64,000 nucleotides of DNA from Epilithonimonas zeae (GTDB lineage Bacteria; Bacteroidota; Bacteroidia; Flavobacteriales; Weeksellaceae): NCBI RefSeq assembly GCF_900141765.1, contig NZ_FSRK01000001.1:186001-250000 (forward strand), given 5' to 3'. The position numbers and the translations under genes are program-made. Shown here piece by piece: positions 25,344 through 34,618 of this stretch. The notes beneath the pieces were generated by a model. The model made no database searches and had not been told where the DNA came from. It saw nothing but the letters and a program-made list of their open reading frames with translations. Positions within the stretch are counted from its first letter, which is position 1. Every line of letters starts with the position of its first letter.

Positions 25344-26267
25344 ATGCTTCAGATTCCGGAACATAAAATCCCCATTATCGAAATCAAAACTGATTTTGAT
25401 GTCCGGATTTTTATCAAAAGAGAAGACCTTATCAATCCCAAAATTTCCGGGAACAAATTCTGGAAACTTTTCTTCAATGTCAATCAATATCTGGAATCGA
25501 AACCGGAAAATCCTTTGTTAATTTCTTTTGGTGGAGCATTTTCTAATCATATTGCATCGGTTTCTGCTTTTGGGAATGAATTCGGAATTCCCACGATTGG
25601 AATTATCAGAGGGAATGAATTAGAAAATAATTGGCAAGACAATCCCACGCTTTCCGAAGCTTCCAAAAACGGAATGCAATTCTTCTTTGTTTCCAGAGAA
25701 GATTATCAGAACAAAGAAAAATTAACTGAAGAGTTTTCTGCAAAATATCCAAATGCACTCATTATTCCGGAAGGTGGAAGTAATGCAATGGCAGTTGAAG
25801 GTGTCCAATATATGCTGGGAAACGACACCAAAGATTTTGATTATCTTTGCACCGCAGTCGGAACCGGAGGAACAATTGCAGGGATTTCGAAGTTTGCAGA
25901 AGAGAATCAGAAAGTTGTTGGAATCAAAGTTGTTAAGGATAATTCGCTGGAAAACTTAGTGAAGCAATGGAGCGGTAGAGACAATTTTGAATTGATTGAT
26001 GCGGATGAAAATCGATACGGGAAAATATCGGATGAGAATATCCGTTTTATAAATTGGTTCTTTGAGGAATATAAGATTCCGCTTGACCCAATCTATACTG
26101 GAAAGATGATGCAGAAGATTTTTGATTTGGCAGAAAAAAAATTCTTTCCGAAAGGTTCAAAGATTTTGACATTTCATACTGGTGGGTTACAAGGAATCAA
26201 AGGTGCAAATCTGTTTTTGAAAGGTAAACATAGACCGTTGATTGATTTTGAAAATTCGATTTTTTGA
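25344..26267 (+). CDS. PLP-dependent ACC deaminase / D-cysteine desulfhydrase family protein
   Basis: The 307-residue protein is a fold-type II pyridoxal-phosphate enzyme. The cofactor lysine is Lys38 in KISGNKFWKL, FGGAFSNHIASVSAFG matches the substrate/phosphate loop and AVGTGGTIAGI is the glycine-rich PLP-phosphate loop. ACC deaminases and D-cysteine desulfhydrases cannot be told apart safely here; D-cysteine desulfhydrase (pyruvate, H2S and ammonia) is the more common activity outside plant-associated bacteria. I used the ATG at 25344; a TTG two codons upstream is unnecessary. Confidence 0.87.
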   Translation: MLQIPEHKIPIIEIKTDFDVRIFIKREDLINPKISGNKFWKLFFNVNQYLESKPENPLLISFGGAFSNHIASVSAFGNEFGIPTIGIIRGNELENNWQDNPTLSEASKNGMQFFFVSREDYQNKEKLTEEFSAKYPNALIIPEGGSNAMAVEGVQYMLGNDTKDFDYLCTAVGTGGTIAGISKFAEENQKVVGIKVVKDNSLENLVKQWSGRDNFELIDADENRYGKISDENIRFINWFFEEYKIPLDPIYTGKMMQKIFDLAEKKFFPKGSKILTFHTGGLQGIKGANLFLKGKHRPLIDFENSIF

Positions 26268-26286
26268 CGAAAAGTGAATTGATGTA

Positions 26287-26383
26287 GAAATCCCTAGCCC
26301 CGATAGTAACGGTTACCCCACAGCAAGCGATGGGAAAGACTTGGCGCGAGGAGTAATAGTGGATAGCGGGATTAAGCTCCTAA
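26287..26383. repeat. Likely relative of hairpin repeat family H
   Basis: This ~97-bp non-coding stretch starts GAAATCCCTAGCCCCGATAG and ends ATAGCGGGATTAAGCTCCTAA. The GGATTAAGCT end and the GAAATCC and GGGA blocks recall family H, but the core differs. I recall similar AGCCCCGAT...AGCTCC elements between genes of other Flavobacteriia. It is much richer in G and C than its surroundings. Confidence 0.55.
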
Positions 26384-26418
26384 AAAAATAAGAAGATAAA
26401 TATTTTAAAATATCGAAA

Positions 26419-27483
26419 ATGAGAAGATTGTTTGGGATTGGTTTGGTGTGTGTTCTGGGATTTGTGAAAGCGCAAACCTGGAAAACTGAAGACCAATATG
26501 TCCAAAAATTTGCGCCTTATGCGGTGGAAGAAATGGAAAAATACAAGATTCCGGCAAGTATCACGCTTGCTCAGGGACTTTTGGAAACCGGTGGCGGACA
26601 AAGCCGATTGGCGCAGGAAGGGAAAAATCATTTCGGAATCAAATGTAAGGAAGACTGGACGGGAAAAACAATGAAACACACGGATGATGCGCCCAACGAG
26701 TGTTTCCGGGTTTATGAAGACCCAAAGCAATCCTACGAAGACCATTCGGTTTTTTTGGCGACGAGAAAATATTACACCAAATTGTTTGACCTGAACCCGA
26801 AAGATTACAAAGCTTGGGCTCACGGTCTGAAAAAAGCGGGATATGCGACTAATCCGAGATATGCGTATATTTTGATTGATAAAATCGAGAAGTATAAACT
26901 TTATGAATTTGATAATACGACGAAAGATGAGGTTTATTATGCGATTTTGAAATTGTATCCGAATCTTAATAACGATGCGGTTTTTATGGCTCAGCTTGGT
27001 CAGGAAAAACAGAATGAAAAAGTTGCTCCACCAACTGTGAAAGTGCCTTATTCGCAAGGTTCATACGCGAAAAAACAATCCGAAGTTTCTGATATTGTAG
27101 ATGCCAATACGAAAACAGCACTTCTGAAAAATATTCTTGTAAAAAATCATCCTAATGGCGATTTGAAATTCTTTGTAATGCCTGTGAACGCTGATATTTC
27201 TGATATTGCCAAAAAGTTCGGAATCAGTGAAAAACGTCTGATGAAGTATAACGAGTTGGAAGATTCTAAACTGGCGAAGAATGATATTATCTTCTTGGAA
27301 GGCAAAAACTCATCAGGAAATAAAGAAACTTACAAAGCCGGAATTGGTGAAACAATGCACGATATTGCTCAGAAATTCGGAATTAAATTGAAGAAATTGT
27401 ATTCTAAAAACAGAATGGAAGCTGGGGAAGAACCAAGAGCCGGACAAGTGATTTATCTGCAAAGTAAAAAGCCGAGAGCTTAG
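26419..27483 (+). CDS. Glucosaminidase-domain peptidoglycan hydrolase with LysM repeats
   Basis: The 354-residue secreted protein has a signal peptide (MRRLFGIGLVCVLGFVKAQ), then a glucosaminidase (GH73-like) domain at about residues 25-160 containing IPASITLAQGLLETGGGQSRLAQEGKNHFGIKC, where Glu in LLETGGG is the likely catalytic acid, and YEDHSVFL and YATNPRYAYIL motifs. Two LysM-like modules follow (FVMPVNADISDIAKKFGISEKRLMKYN and YKAGIGETMHDIAQKFGIKLKKLYSKN). It should cut glycan strands of the cell wall. Confidence 0.92.
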   Translation: MRRLFGIGLVCVLGFVKAQTWKTEDQYVQKFAPYAVEEMEKYKIPASITLAQGLLETGGGQSRLAQEGKNHFGIKCKEDWTGKTMKHTDDAPNECFRVYEDPKQSYEDHSVFLATRKYYTKLFDLNPKDYKAWAHGLKKAGYATNPRYAYILIDKIEKYKLYEFDNTTKDEVYYAILKLYPNLNNDAVFMAQLGQEKQNEKVAPPTVKVPYSQGSYAKKQSEVSDIVDANTKTALLKNILVKNHPNGDLKFFVMPVNADISDIAKKFGISEKRLMKYNELEDSKLAKNDIIFLEGKNSSGNKETYKAGIGETMHDIAQKFGIKLKKLYSKNRMEAGEEPRAGQVIYLQSKKPRA

Positions 27484-27494
27484 AAATTATAAAC

Positions 27495-27522
27495 TAGATG
27501 TTAGAATTTGGACTAACATCTA
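27495..27522. promoter_or_regulatory. Inverted repeat upstream of hemL
   Basis: TAGATGTTAG (27495-27504) and CTAACATCTA (27513-27522) form a perfect 10-bp inverted repeat with an 8-base spacer. It lies 12 bases after the glucosaminidase stop and 24 before the hemL start. There is no T run, so it may be an operator or a 3' hairpin rather than a terminator. Confidence 0.5.
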
Positions 27523-27545
27523 TCAACCAATAACAATCAACTAAA

Positions 27546-28826
27546 ATGTTATACCAAAGAAGTTCAACGCTTTTTGAAGAAGCGTACAAATATATTCCGG
27601 GCGGAGTTAATTCGCCGGTTCGTGCTTTCAAATCTGTTGGAGGTGTTCCGATTTTTATGAAATATGCAAAAGGTGCTTACCTTACAGATGAAGACGACAG
27701 AAACTACATCGATTATATCAATTCTTGGGGACCAGCAATTCTCGGTCACACACATCCAGAAGTTTTGGAAGCGCTGAAACTACAGGCTGAAAAAGGATTT
27801 TCTTTCGGAGCACCGACAGAATTGGAAACAGAGATTGCAAAATATATTGTGGAAAATGTTCCTAATGTTGACCAAATCAGAATGGTTTCTTCGGGAACCG
27901 AAGCTTGTATGAGCGCAATTCGTTTGGCGAGAGGTTATACTGAAAGAGAAAAAATCATCAAGTTTGAAGGTTGTTATCACGGACATTCGGATTCGTTTTT
28001 GATTCAGGCTGGAAGTGGAATGGCTACTTTTGGAAGCCCAAATTCTCCCGGAGTAACTCAAGGAACAGCAAAAGATACATTACTTGCTGAATATAATAAT
28101 ATCGAACAAGTTGAAGAACTTTTCAAAAATAATCCTGAACAGATTGCGGCGATTATCGTAGAACCGATTGCCGGAAATATGGGTTGTATTCTGCCGGAAA
28201 ATCAGTTCCTTCAAAATCTTAGAAGAATCTGTGATGAGAACGGAGCATTATTGATTTTTGATGAGGTAATGACGGGATTCCGTTTGGCTTTTGGTGGAGC
28301 TCAGGAAGCTTTGGGCGTGAAAGCAGATTTGGTAACTTATGGGAAAGTGATTGGTGGTGGATTGCCTGTTGGTGCTTTTGCGGGAAGAAACGAAATTATG
28401 AATTGGCTTTCGCCAAGAGGACGCGTTTACCAAGCCGGAACTTTGAGCGGAAATCCCCTCGCAATGAGAGCCGGACTTAAAACGTTGCAGCTTATAAAAG
28501 AAGACGCGGATTTCTATAAAAAATTAGACAAAACAACAGAAACCTTGGATTTCGAAATCGGGAAAATCCTGAACGAAAAAGGAATCCGACACAGAATCAA
28601 CAGAAAGGGAAGTATGATGTCGATTTTCTTTGATGTGACTTCTGCGAGTAATTTTAACGAAGTGAATAATTCCAACATTGGTTTGTTCAACAATCTGTTT
28701 CATCAGGTTTTGGAACAAGGGATTTATCTTCCGCCAAGTGGTTATGAGACTTGGTTTATTTCTTCTGCGATTGGTGATACAGAGATTGATAAAACGCTGG
28801 AAGCTTTTAGGAAGTTTCAGTATTAG
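27546..28826 (+). CDS. hemL: Glutamate-1-semialdehyde 2,1-aminomutase
   Basis: HemL converts glutamate-1-semialdehyde to 5-aminolevulinate in the C5 route to haem. The 426-residue PLP enzyme starts [23 protein letters not shown], carries the [16 protein letters not shown] and [16 protein letters not shown] stretches, and has its cofactor lysine at Lys267 in [20 protein letters not shown]. Length is normal. Its last ~14 codons and terminator are repeated in diverged form at 29884-29966, about 1.1 kb downstream. Confidence 0.96.
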   Translation: MLYQRSSTLFEEAYKYIPGGVNSPVRAFKSVGGVPIFMKYAKGAYLTDEDDRNYIDYINSWGPAILGHTHPEVLEALKLQAEKGFSFGAPTELETEIAKYIVENVPNVDQIRMVSSGTEACMSAIRLARGYTEREKIIKFEGCYHGHSDSFLIQAGSGMATFGSPNSPGVTQGTAKDTLLAEYNNIEQVEELFKNNPEQIAAIIVEPIAGNMGCILPENQFLQNLRRICDENGALLIFDEVMTGFRLAFGGAQEALGVKADLVTYGKVIGGGLPVGAFAGRNEIMNWLSPRGRVYQAGTLSGNPLAMRAGLKTLQLIKEDADFYKKLDKTTETLDFEIGKILNEKGIRHRINRKGSMMSIFFDVTSASNFNEVNNSNIGLFNNLFHQVLEQGIYLPPSGYETWFISSAIGDTEIDKTLEAFRKFQY

Positions 28827-28833
28827 ATAAAGA

Positions 28834-28863
28834 AAAACCTTTCCAAAATCGGAAAGGTTTTTT
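28834..28863 (+). terminator. hemL terminator
   Basis: AAACCTTTCC (28835-28844) pairs with GGAAAGGTTT (28851-28860) around the loop AAAATC, followed by T. A second copy with the loop reversed lies at 29935. Confidence 0.88.
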
Positions 28864-28939
28864 GTTTTGTATTGTGTTGGGCTTTTCCACTCAGCAATTC
28901 ATCCTGCGTTTTGCAATATAATGTTAGCAGAAGTTTTTA

Positions 28940-29731
28940 TTAGTAGTTTATTTTGTGATTTAATTCGATTGGATTATTTTCTTGTAAAATATTATTCTGT
29001 ATTTCTTTATTTTTTACAGAAATATCCATTGTATTACCTTTCGGGTCGGTAAATGTCACAGTTTTCCATATTCCCATCTTTGACTTTACATCATATGGGT
29101 CATTAAAATATGATTTTGCAAGTGTTTCATATTTTTTCCAATCAATTTTTATTGTTTTCGTGCGTGCGTCAAAAATATTATCGCCTTTTTTGACTTCTAT
29201 CAAATTAAATGAATAATCATTGTTTGAATCTTGAATAGAAATAATCAACCCAGGCAAACCATTGAAAATATACGGACCATCTCCAAAAGGTAATTCTGTT
29301 GTAAACCAAGCAATCCAGTTTCTTCCTCCATACGTAGTTTCTGCTTTTTGAGATTTATATTTTCCAATCATTTTTTGGTCGGAAGATATTTTCCAATCTA
29401 ATATTTCCTCAATTGGAAGAAGATAATCTTTTCCCAAATAAGTTATTACTTTTTCAATTCTTTTTTGAGCAAGATTCTTTTTGACATAGAATTTGTTTTC
29501 AACGCCCATTTTAAATATTTCCTTTCCATTATTCAGCTTTAGTGAATCTGCTTCTTTTTCTACTGAATCTCTAAAAATTGAAACATTATTTTTTAAATCC
29601 AAAATCATTTTCTCGGAATTAACATCATCCGGATTTTCTGAATTCAGTTTGTATTTTGTTTCGTAAATGAAACTCAATTTTTGTGAGAAGCAAAAGGTAG
29701 AAATTCCAAGAAAAAATATAATTAATTTCAT
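28940..29731 (-). CDS. GLPGLI family secreted protein
   Basis: The 263-residue protein begins with a signal peptide (MKLIIFFLGISTFCFSQ) and contains the family motif GLPGLI at residues 158-163 within PYIFNGLPGLIISIQDS. GLPGLI proteins are Bacteroidota-specific exported or periplasmic proteins of unknown function. The ATG at 29731 starts a clean signal peptide; the ATG at 29815 would add 28 residues. The gene is antisense to hemL and lies between hemL and the second copy of the hemL tail, so it may have entered by recombination. Confidence 0.88.
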   Translation of the reverse strand: MKLIIFFLGISTFCFSQKLSFIYETKYKLNSENPDDVNSEKMILDLKNNVSIFRDSVEKEADSLKLNNGKEIFKMGVENKFYVKKNLAQKRIEKVITYLGKDYLLPIEEILDWKISSDQKMIGKYKSQKAETTYGGRNWIAWFTTELPFGDGPYIFNGLPGLIISIQDSNNDYSFNLIEVKKGDNIFDARTKTIKIDWKKYETLAKSYFNDPYDVKSKMGIWKTVTFTDPKGNTMDISVKNKEIQNNILQENNPIELNHKINY

Positions 29732-29883
29732 TTGTGACGAGTGTTTGTTTAAAATTCCTTCTAATACAAGGATAAACGAAGTTTTAATATTTATATTTTT
29801 TTTTAAGTGAAACAAAATTTTGTTTACCCACGTTGGTGTGAGTATCTTGTTCGTAATCGTAAAAATGGGACACGTAAGAGAAA

Positions 29884-29966
29884 TGATTGATAAAACGCTA
29901 GAAGTTTTTAGGAAGTTACAGTATTAGTTAAAGAAAACCTTTCCGATTTTGGAAAGGTTTTTTGTT
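29884..29966 (+). repeat. Diverged second copy of the hemL 3' end and terminator
   Basis: These ~83 bases match 28783-28866 at roughly 88 per cent by eye. They still encode IDKTLEVFRKLQY-stop against [17 protein letters not shown] of hemL and are followed by the same hairpin. There is no intact gene upstream of the fragment. It marks one edge of the AT-rich block that holds the GLPGLI gene. Confidence 0.85.
29935..29963 (+). terminator. Second copy of the hemL terminator with reversed loop
   Basis: The stem AACCTTTCC/GGAAAGGTT is the same as at 28834 but the six-base loop reads GATTTT, the exact reverse complement of AAAATC in the first copy. Confidence 0.75.
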
Positions 29967-30003
29967 GCCTTTATTTTTATAGATATTTTGCCATTACATT
30001 TTA

Positions 30004-30534
30004 TTACTTTTTGCTTAATTCCATAATTTTTGAAACTATTTTAGCATATTTTTCAGTTGATTCATCTTCAGTGATATAAATATTTTTAATATTCATTTTT
30101 TTATTAAAATCTAAATACCAAGAATAAGGGTCATTACTTATACCATATTTTTGTTTACCTAAAAATTCAACATTGGAATTTATGTTAGGTTTCAAATTTT
30201 TAATTATTGAATTCAGGAACTTAATTTGTTGCGAATTTTGTCCTATTAAAAGAAGATTATAGTCTTTATACTTATAAATTTTATAAATGTTTTTTTCAGA
30301 TTTATCAAAAATTAGCTTAACATTCTCGCAAGTTAAATCTAACAAAAATGACTTCTCTTTTTTATCATAGAAAAAACTAACAATTATAACAATATTTTCG
30401 TGGTTAATGCCTTGTAAGTTATCTATAAAATAATCAATTGTTGGATTTAGCGAATACGTTTTTTTTAATTTAGGAATTTGTCCAAAAGTTTGATTAAAAA
30501 TAACAAAAACAAAAATAAATAGGTATTTTTTCAT
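30004..30534 (-). CDS. Unknown secreted protein
   Basis: The 176-residue protein has a signal peptide (MKKYLFIFVFVIFNQTFGQ) followed by an AT-rich, Lys/Asn/Ile-rich mature part with no motif I recognise; HENIVIIVSFFYDKKEKSFLLDL and NLLLIGQNSQQIKFLNSIIK suggest an alpha/beta fold. I chose the ATG at 30534 rather than 30561 because it starts the signal peptide. Base composition is clearly more AT-rich than its neighbours, consistent with acquisition. The 185 bases upstream hold no gene I can support. Confidence 0.65.
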   Translation of the reverse strand: MKKYLFIFVFVIFNQTFGQIPKLKKTYSLNPTIDYFIDNLQGINHENIVIIVSFFYDKKEKSFLLDLTCENVKLIFDKSEKNIYKIYKYKDYNLLLIGQNSQQIKFLNSIIKNLKPNINSNVEFLGKQKYGISNDPYSWYLDFNKKMNIKNIYITEDESTEKYAKIVSKIMELSKK

Positions 30535-30719
30535 AAAATATTGCCTAACATCTGTCTTCACGCATTGCGTCAGTCCAAACTAATTATCCTTAAAAATAAT
30601 TAAATAATGAAGAACAAAAAATCTTATTTAGATATAACTAAAATATTTCCAGATAATACTTTACTAAAACCTTGATAGAACTTAGCTAGAAAAAATTTCA
30701 ATATGTTGATTTTACTCAT

Positions 30720-31937
30720 TTAACTCTCCTTATTTATATCCTTAACCAAACCAACCGCAAAATAACCAATAATCGCAACAGCTAAAACAATACAAATCCA
30801 CATAAACAAAGGCGTTTGCCAAAAGTTTTTTTCTGCTTCTTTAGATTTTGCTTGTTCTAATTTTTCCAAGTTCGAAATGGTTGTAACAGGATAATTTTGA
30901 TTAAAATCAATTCCGGAATTGGCGAGGTCATATTGTGGAGCTGACCAAGTGGAATCAATTTTTAAAGTGTAATTTTCATTCGGTTTCAAATCGGTTAGAA
31001 TGCTGACGGGCGATTGAAAAAGATTAGTTTTCTTAATTTCTAAAGCCGGATTGTCTTGATTATCAATTTCGATTATGAATTCTTTTGCGAAAAAACTTTG
31101 AACATCAAATCTGTTTTTACTTTTTGAATTGAGTTGAAAAGCAGAAATATTCTCGACATAATTTTCAGTCGATTTTTTATAAACTCGGGTTTTATTAATC
31201 AAAATCCTTGCGTCACGCAGATAATAACTCGGTGAAGAAATCTCGAAACTGATTCCGTCAATTACTTGTGAATTTGGAAAAGTAATTGTGATTCTGGTTT
31301 GTTTTAATTTTTTATTCGTTTCAATTTTTTGAGTGAAGTTTTGTAATTCAGTTTTCGATTGATTGATGGAATGGTTTTCTTCCAAACTGGCTTCCAAAAT
31401 ATTAATTGGCAAAGAGTTTTTATCAATGAAATCAAATTTCAAAAACTTGTAATTGTTCAAAGGAAACGTAAAATCACGTTCCACAAAGTTTTCGCCGGCA
31501 TCATTCAGTCCGATTACTTTTTGATTAATGACCAATCCAAACCATTCTTTCTGGTCGTTGCTTCCGCTGATATTGTACTTTTTTTCTACATCCGTATTGG
31601 CGATTTTCAGCGTCAGATGGTCAATATTCAATGCGTTTTCATTGGAGATGATAATGGAAGTCGCCACATTCGGAACGGCAGATTTGGAAATGATTGTGAA
31701 ATTTTTTGAACTGGAATTGCTGGATTTCCCTTCATAAAAAACATAAGGAACTTCATTATTTTTAGAATCAAAAATTCTTAAAAAATCAATATTATTCTGT
31801 GACGCAGAACGAACTTCCGGAGTTAGCAAAATCTGATGCAATCCGTTTTCCGAGACTTTATTGATTTTTCCCTGATAAGTTTGAGCTAAGGAAAAACTCG
31901 CTATTAGAATTGGTATTAGACTAATTAATTTCTTCAT
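30720..31937 (-). CDS. DUF3999-like exported protein with C-terminal membrane anchor
   Basis: The 405-residue protein has a signal peptide (MKKLISLIPILIASFSLAQ), a long beta-rich extracytoplasmic part and one C-terminal membrane segment (FMWICIVLAVAIIGYFAVGLV, about residues 376-396). This layout and its place directly downstream of a DUF2339 gene match DUF3999 proteins, which are usually found beside DUF2339. Its start overlaps the DUF2339 gene by 17 bases, so translation is probably coupled. The function of the pair is unknown; an envelope role is inferred. Confidence 0.75.
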   Translation of the reverse strand: MKKLISLIPILIASFSLAQTYQGKINKVSENGLHQILLTPEVRSASQNNIDFLRIFDSKNNEVPYVFYEGKSSNSSSKNFTIISKSAVPNVATSIIISNENALNIDHLTLKIANTDVEKKYNISGSNDQKEWFGLVINQKVIGLNDAGENFVERDFTFPLNNYKFLKFDFIDKNSLPINILEASLEENHSINQSKTELQNFTQKIETNKKLKQTRITITFPNSQVIDGISFEISSPSYYLRDARILINKTRVYKKSTENYVENISAFQLNSKSKNRFDVQSFFAKEFIIEIDNQDNPALEIKKTNLFQSPVSILTDLKPNENYTLKIDSTWSAPQYDLANSGIDFNQNYPVTTISNLEKLEQAKSKEAEKNFWQTPLFMWICIVLAVAIIGYFAVGLVKDINKES

Positions 31938-34479
31938 CGGTTGGGTTTTTAGTTTCTGTTTGGTCTTCTAAGTTTTCAATTTTATCCAAAGAGATTTTGG
32001 TTTCATCTACAACCAGTCTTTTAATCTTTTGATAAACGAATGAAATTATCAAAATCAAAACACCTAACAAAATAAAGGCGATGATTTTCCCTGTTTCCGA
32101 AACGTTTTTGATATCGTAAATAAATAATTTGATAATCGTAAGACCTAATAAAGACAAAGCGATAATCCTTAACGGTTGATTTTGTTTTTTGATGCCGATA
32201 ATCAGGAAAACAAAAGATAAAACACCCCAAAGAATCGGATAGCCGATTTTAATGATTTGAACCTTTACCGCTTCGAATTTATCATCGATGAAAATCTCTT
32301 TTTCGTAGCTGTGACCGGTTTTATTCAATGGATATTTAGCTAATTCTGCAGGAGAAATAATGTCTTTGGTAAACATTAATCCGTGAATCATCACTTCATT
32401 ACTCAAAACATAAACAATGCAAAATGCGAAAACCCACAAAGCCAATTTGTGATTCAAAAGCTTGGAAAACAGACTTTCATTTCTGAATTTAATCAAAACA
32501 TATCCGAAATAAGCCAGACAAATCAATAAGATATAATGTACGAAGAAAGCTGATTTGGAAGATAGATTGAGAGCAAAATTTTCCATCATTTCATTGTAAG
32601 TCAGCTTGTAGAAAACAGTTATATATAAAAGAATGTTAACCGAAGCCAAAAGCATTGTGAAACTGTTCCAAAATTGGTCTTTCAGTTTCAAAACGAAATA
32701 AATAATTCCAATGCTGAACAAGAAATGATACAAAACCGAATACGACAAGGCCGAATAATAATTGCTGATGTATTCGTTAGCTTGATAACTGATTTCCAGT
32801 ATTCCGGTAAAATAGCCGACCAAAATACCGACGCCTAAAATAATATTTCTATAGGATGAAGGATGGAATTCAAAACCGAAAATATCAGTTTTTTCTTTCT
32901 CTTTACTCAATAAAATATAAGTGAAAATCAAGGAACCCAAAGAAACGATTCCTGTGATGAACATTCGGTTGATGAAAGGTTTCAGTTCCATCAGGTTTCT
33001 GGAATAATATTTTTCCCAATCCATAATCAAACTTCCGAACATCAAAATCTGAACGATGATTGCGCCTAATTTGAAGGTTGCAATTTTCGATTTTTGAGAA
33101 AGCCAGAACAATAAAACGGCTTCTCCAGCCCAGAATAAAGTGATGTAATTGCCTTGGAACTGAATCGGAATGGCTAATGTCACGAAGGTTAAAGTCAGTC
33201 CTAATAAAAGATAAATCGCATTTTTGTCCAACCCGAACTTTCTATATAAGAATATCGCATAAACCAAATTGTACAAAGCCAAAACAACGGTAAATAAACC
33301 TTTGAATTCCGGTTTCCAGTTTTCGATAATACTGATTCCCATCCCGAAATAGAAGAACGTATTAGCGACCATTATGAAATATTCCAGCTTCGTGAAAGTT
33401 CCCTTGTTTCTAAGGTTATGAATAACAGTAGCAATACTGAAAATAAGGTAAAATATAGTAGCAAAAAACAAAGCGCCACGATATGGTAATTTGTCGTCGT
33501 AAAAGCCTTTTCCAAACCAAGCAGAATAAAGCAGGCAACTGAAAATGAAAGCCAACAAAGTGACCAGATTCCATTTTTTGAAGTAAGCAATCATCAACAT
33601 TCCGATGTTAAGAATCGCAATGTAAGTGAATAAAACTTTGTAATTTCCTTCGCCTGTACTTACCATAAAAGGAACGGCAAAACCGCCAATCAATGATAAA
33701 ACAGCCAGTTCTTTCCGGTTGTAAGAAACAGACACAAACACACTGAAAATGGTAATGACAACCATTATAACGAACGCCACAGTCTGACTGAACAGATGAT
33801 AATCGTGGAAAGCAATTCCAATTGTGAGATAAAAAATACTAATTGCTCCGGCTACAAAAACAGAACTGAAAGCCGCATAATTTTTCCTCAATCGATGAGC
33901 GACGCCCATCACAAGCGCGCCTGCCAAAACGCCAATTCCCACACGTGCTGGTTCATTAATCCAATCTTTATCTATCGCATATTTCACAAAGAAACTGATT
34001 CCTAAAACCAAAATCAGAATCCCGATTTTATTAATCAGATTCTCTCCAATGAATTTCTCGATGTCAGGATTATTTTCCCTGAAGTTTTCCAGCCACGATT
34101 TTTTAGACGGTACAACTTCTCTTATCGTACTTTCTGCTGAGAAAGCCACTTTTTGTTCCGCTCTTGGAAGTTCATCTTCAACTGGAGGAATTGTATTTTC
34201 AATACTTTCCGGCTGTTTTTCTTCGATGATTTCTTCTTCGAATAACGGAGGAACTTCAACAGGAGTTGGTGTTATTTCTTCCGGTTTGATTTCTTCTTTG
34301 ATAATTGGAATCTCTGGTTCTTCCTGTTTTACAGGTGGAATTTGGATTCCTGATTTTAAAGAATCGATTTTCTCCTGCAGTTTTCTGATTGAATCCTGAG
34401 TGGCTTGATGGTTAGAATTGACTTTGTTGTGAATAATTATCACAAAAAGTATAACGACCAGTAATAAAAATATCTCCAT
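31921..34479 (-). CDS. DUF2339 polytopic membrane protein
   Basis: The 852-residue protein begins with one membrane helix, a coiled coil (residues 22-45) and a Pro/Glu-rich linker of about 90 residues, then has some two dozen membrane segments. IGENLINKIGILILVLGISFFVKYAIDKDWI at about residues 143-173 is the typical opening of DUF2339. These large membrane proteins occur in many Gram-negative bacteria and have no known activity. It is the first gene of a two-gene unit with the DUF3999-like protein. Confidence 0.88.
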   Translation of the reverse strand: MEIFLLLVVILFVIIIHNKVNSNHQATQDSIRKLQEKIDSLKSGIQIPPVKQEEPEIPIIKEEIKPEEITPTPVEVPPLFEEEIIEEKQPESIENTIPPVEDELPRAEQKVAFSAESTIREVVPSKKSWLENFRENNPDIEKFIGENLINKIGILILVLGISFFVKYAIDKDWINEPARVGIGVLAGALVMGVAHRLRKNYAAFSSVFVAGAISIFYLTIGIAFHDYHLFSQTVAFVIMVVITIFSVFVSVSYNRKELAVLSLIGGFAVPFMVSTGEGNYKVLFTYIAILNIGMLMIAYFKKWNLVTLLAFIFSCLLYSAWFGKGFYDDKLPYRGALFFATIFYLIFSIATVIHNLRNKGTFTKLEYFIMVANTFFYFGMGISIIENWKPEFKGLFTVVLALYNLVYAIFLYRKFGLDKNAIYLLLGLTLTFVTLAIPIQFQGNYITLFWAGEAVLLFWLSQKSKIATFKLGAIIVQILMFGSLIMDWEKYYSRNLMELKPFINRMFITGIVSLGSLIFTYILLSKEKEKTDIFGFEFHPSSYRNIILGVGILVGYFTGILEISYQANEYISNYYSALSYSVLYHFLFSIGIIYFVLKLKDQFWNSFTMLLASVNILLYITVFYKLTYNEMMENFALNLSSKSAFFVHYILLICLAYFGYVLIKFRNESLFSKLLNHKLALWVFAFCIVYVLSNEVMIHGLMFTKDIISPAELAKYPLNKTGHSYEKEIFIDDKFEAVKVQIIKIGYPILWGVLSFVFLIIGIKKQNQPLRIIALSLLGLTIIKLFIYDIKNVSETGKIIAFILLGVLILIISFVYQKIKRLVVDETKISLDKIENLEDQTETKNPTDEEIN

Positions 34480-34563
34480 AAATGTGCTTCTGTTAACAAA
34501 TATAAAAAAATACGCGTGATTTTGGATTAATAAGGAAATATGAGACCAATCTTTAATTAAATC

Positions 34564-34599
34564 AAAAGAGACTTAACAAATTTTTGCTAAGTCTCTTTT
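34564..34599 (-). terminator. Terminator between the T9SS BNR gene and DUF2339
   Basis: AAAAGAGACTTA (34564-34575) pairs with TAAGTCTCTTTT (34588-34599). It lies just past the minus-strand stop at 34619; T residues follow on that strand. Confidence 0.8.
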
Positions 34600-34618
34600 T
34601 TTTGATATGAAGAAATTT

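Noticed and set aside
26287..26383. GC-rich structured stretch as a possible tRNA, 5S rRNA or riboswitch
   Set aside because: It has no cloverleaf, no anticodon arm and no known riboswitch core; its ends resemble an intergenic repeat family instead.
28864..29966. Block between the two hemL tails as an insertion sequence or integrative element
   Set aside because: There is no transposase, integrase or terminal inverted repeat; diverged direct repeats fit homologous recombination better.
30607..30675. 22-codon frame MKNKKSYLDITKIFPDNTL...
   Set aside because: It is too short, has no conserved context that I can see and lies in AT-rich DNA where such frames are expected by chance.
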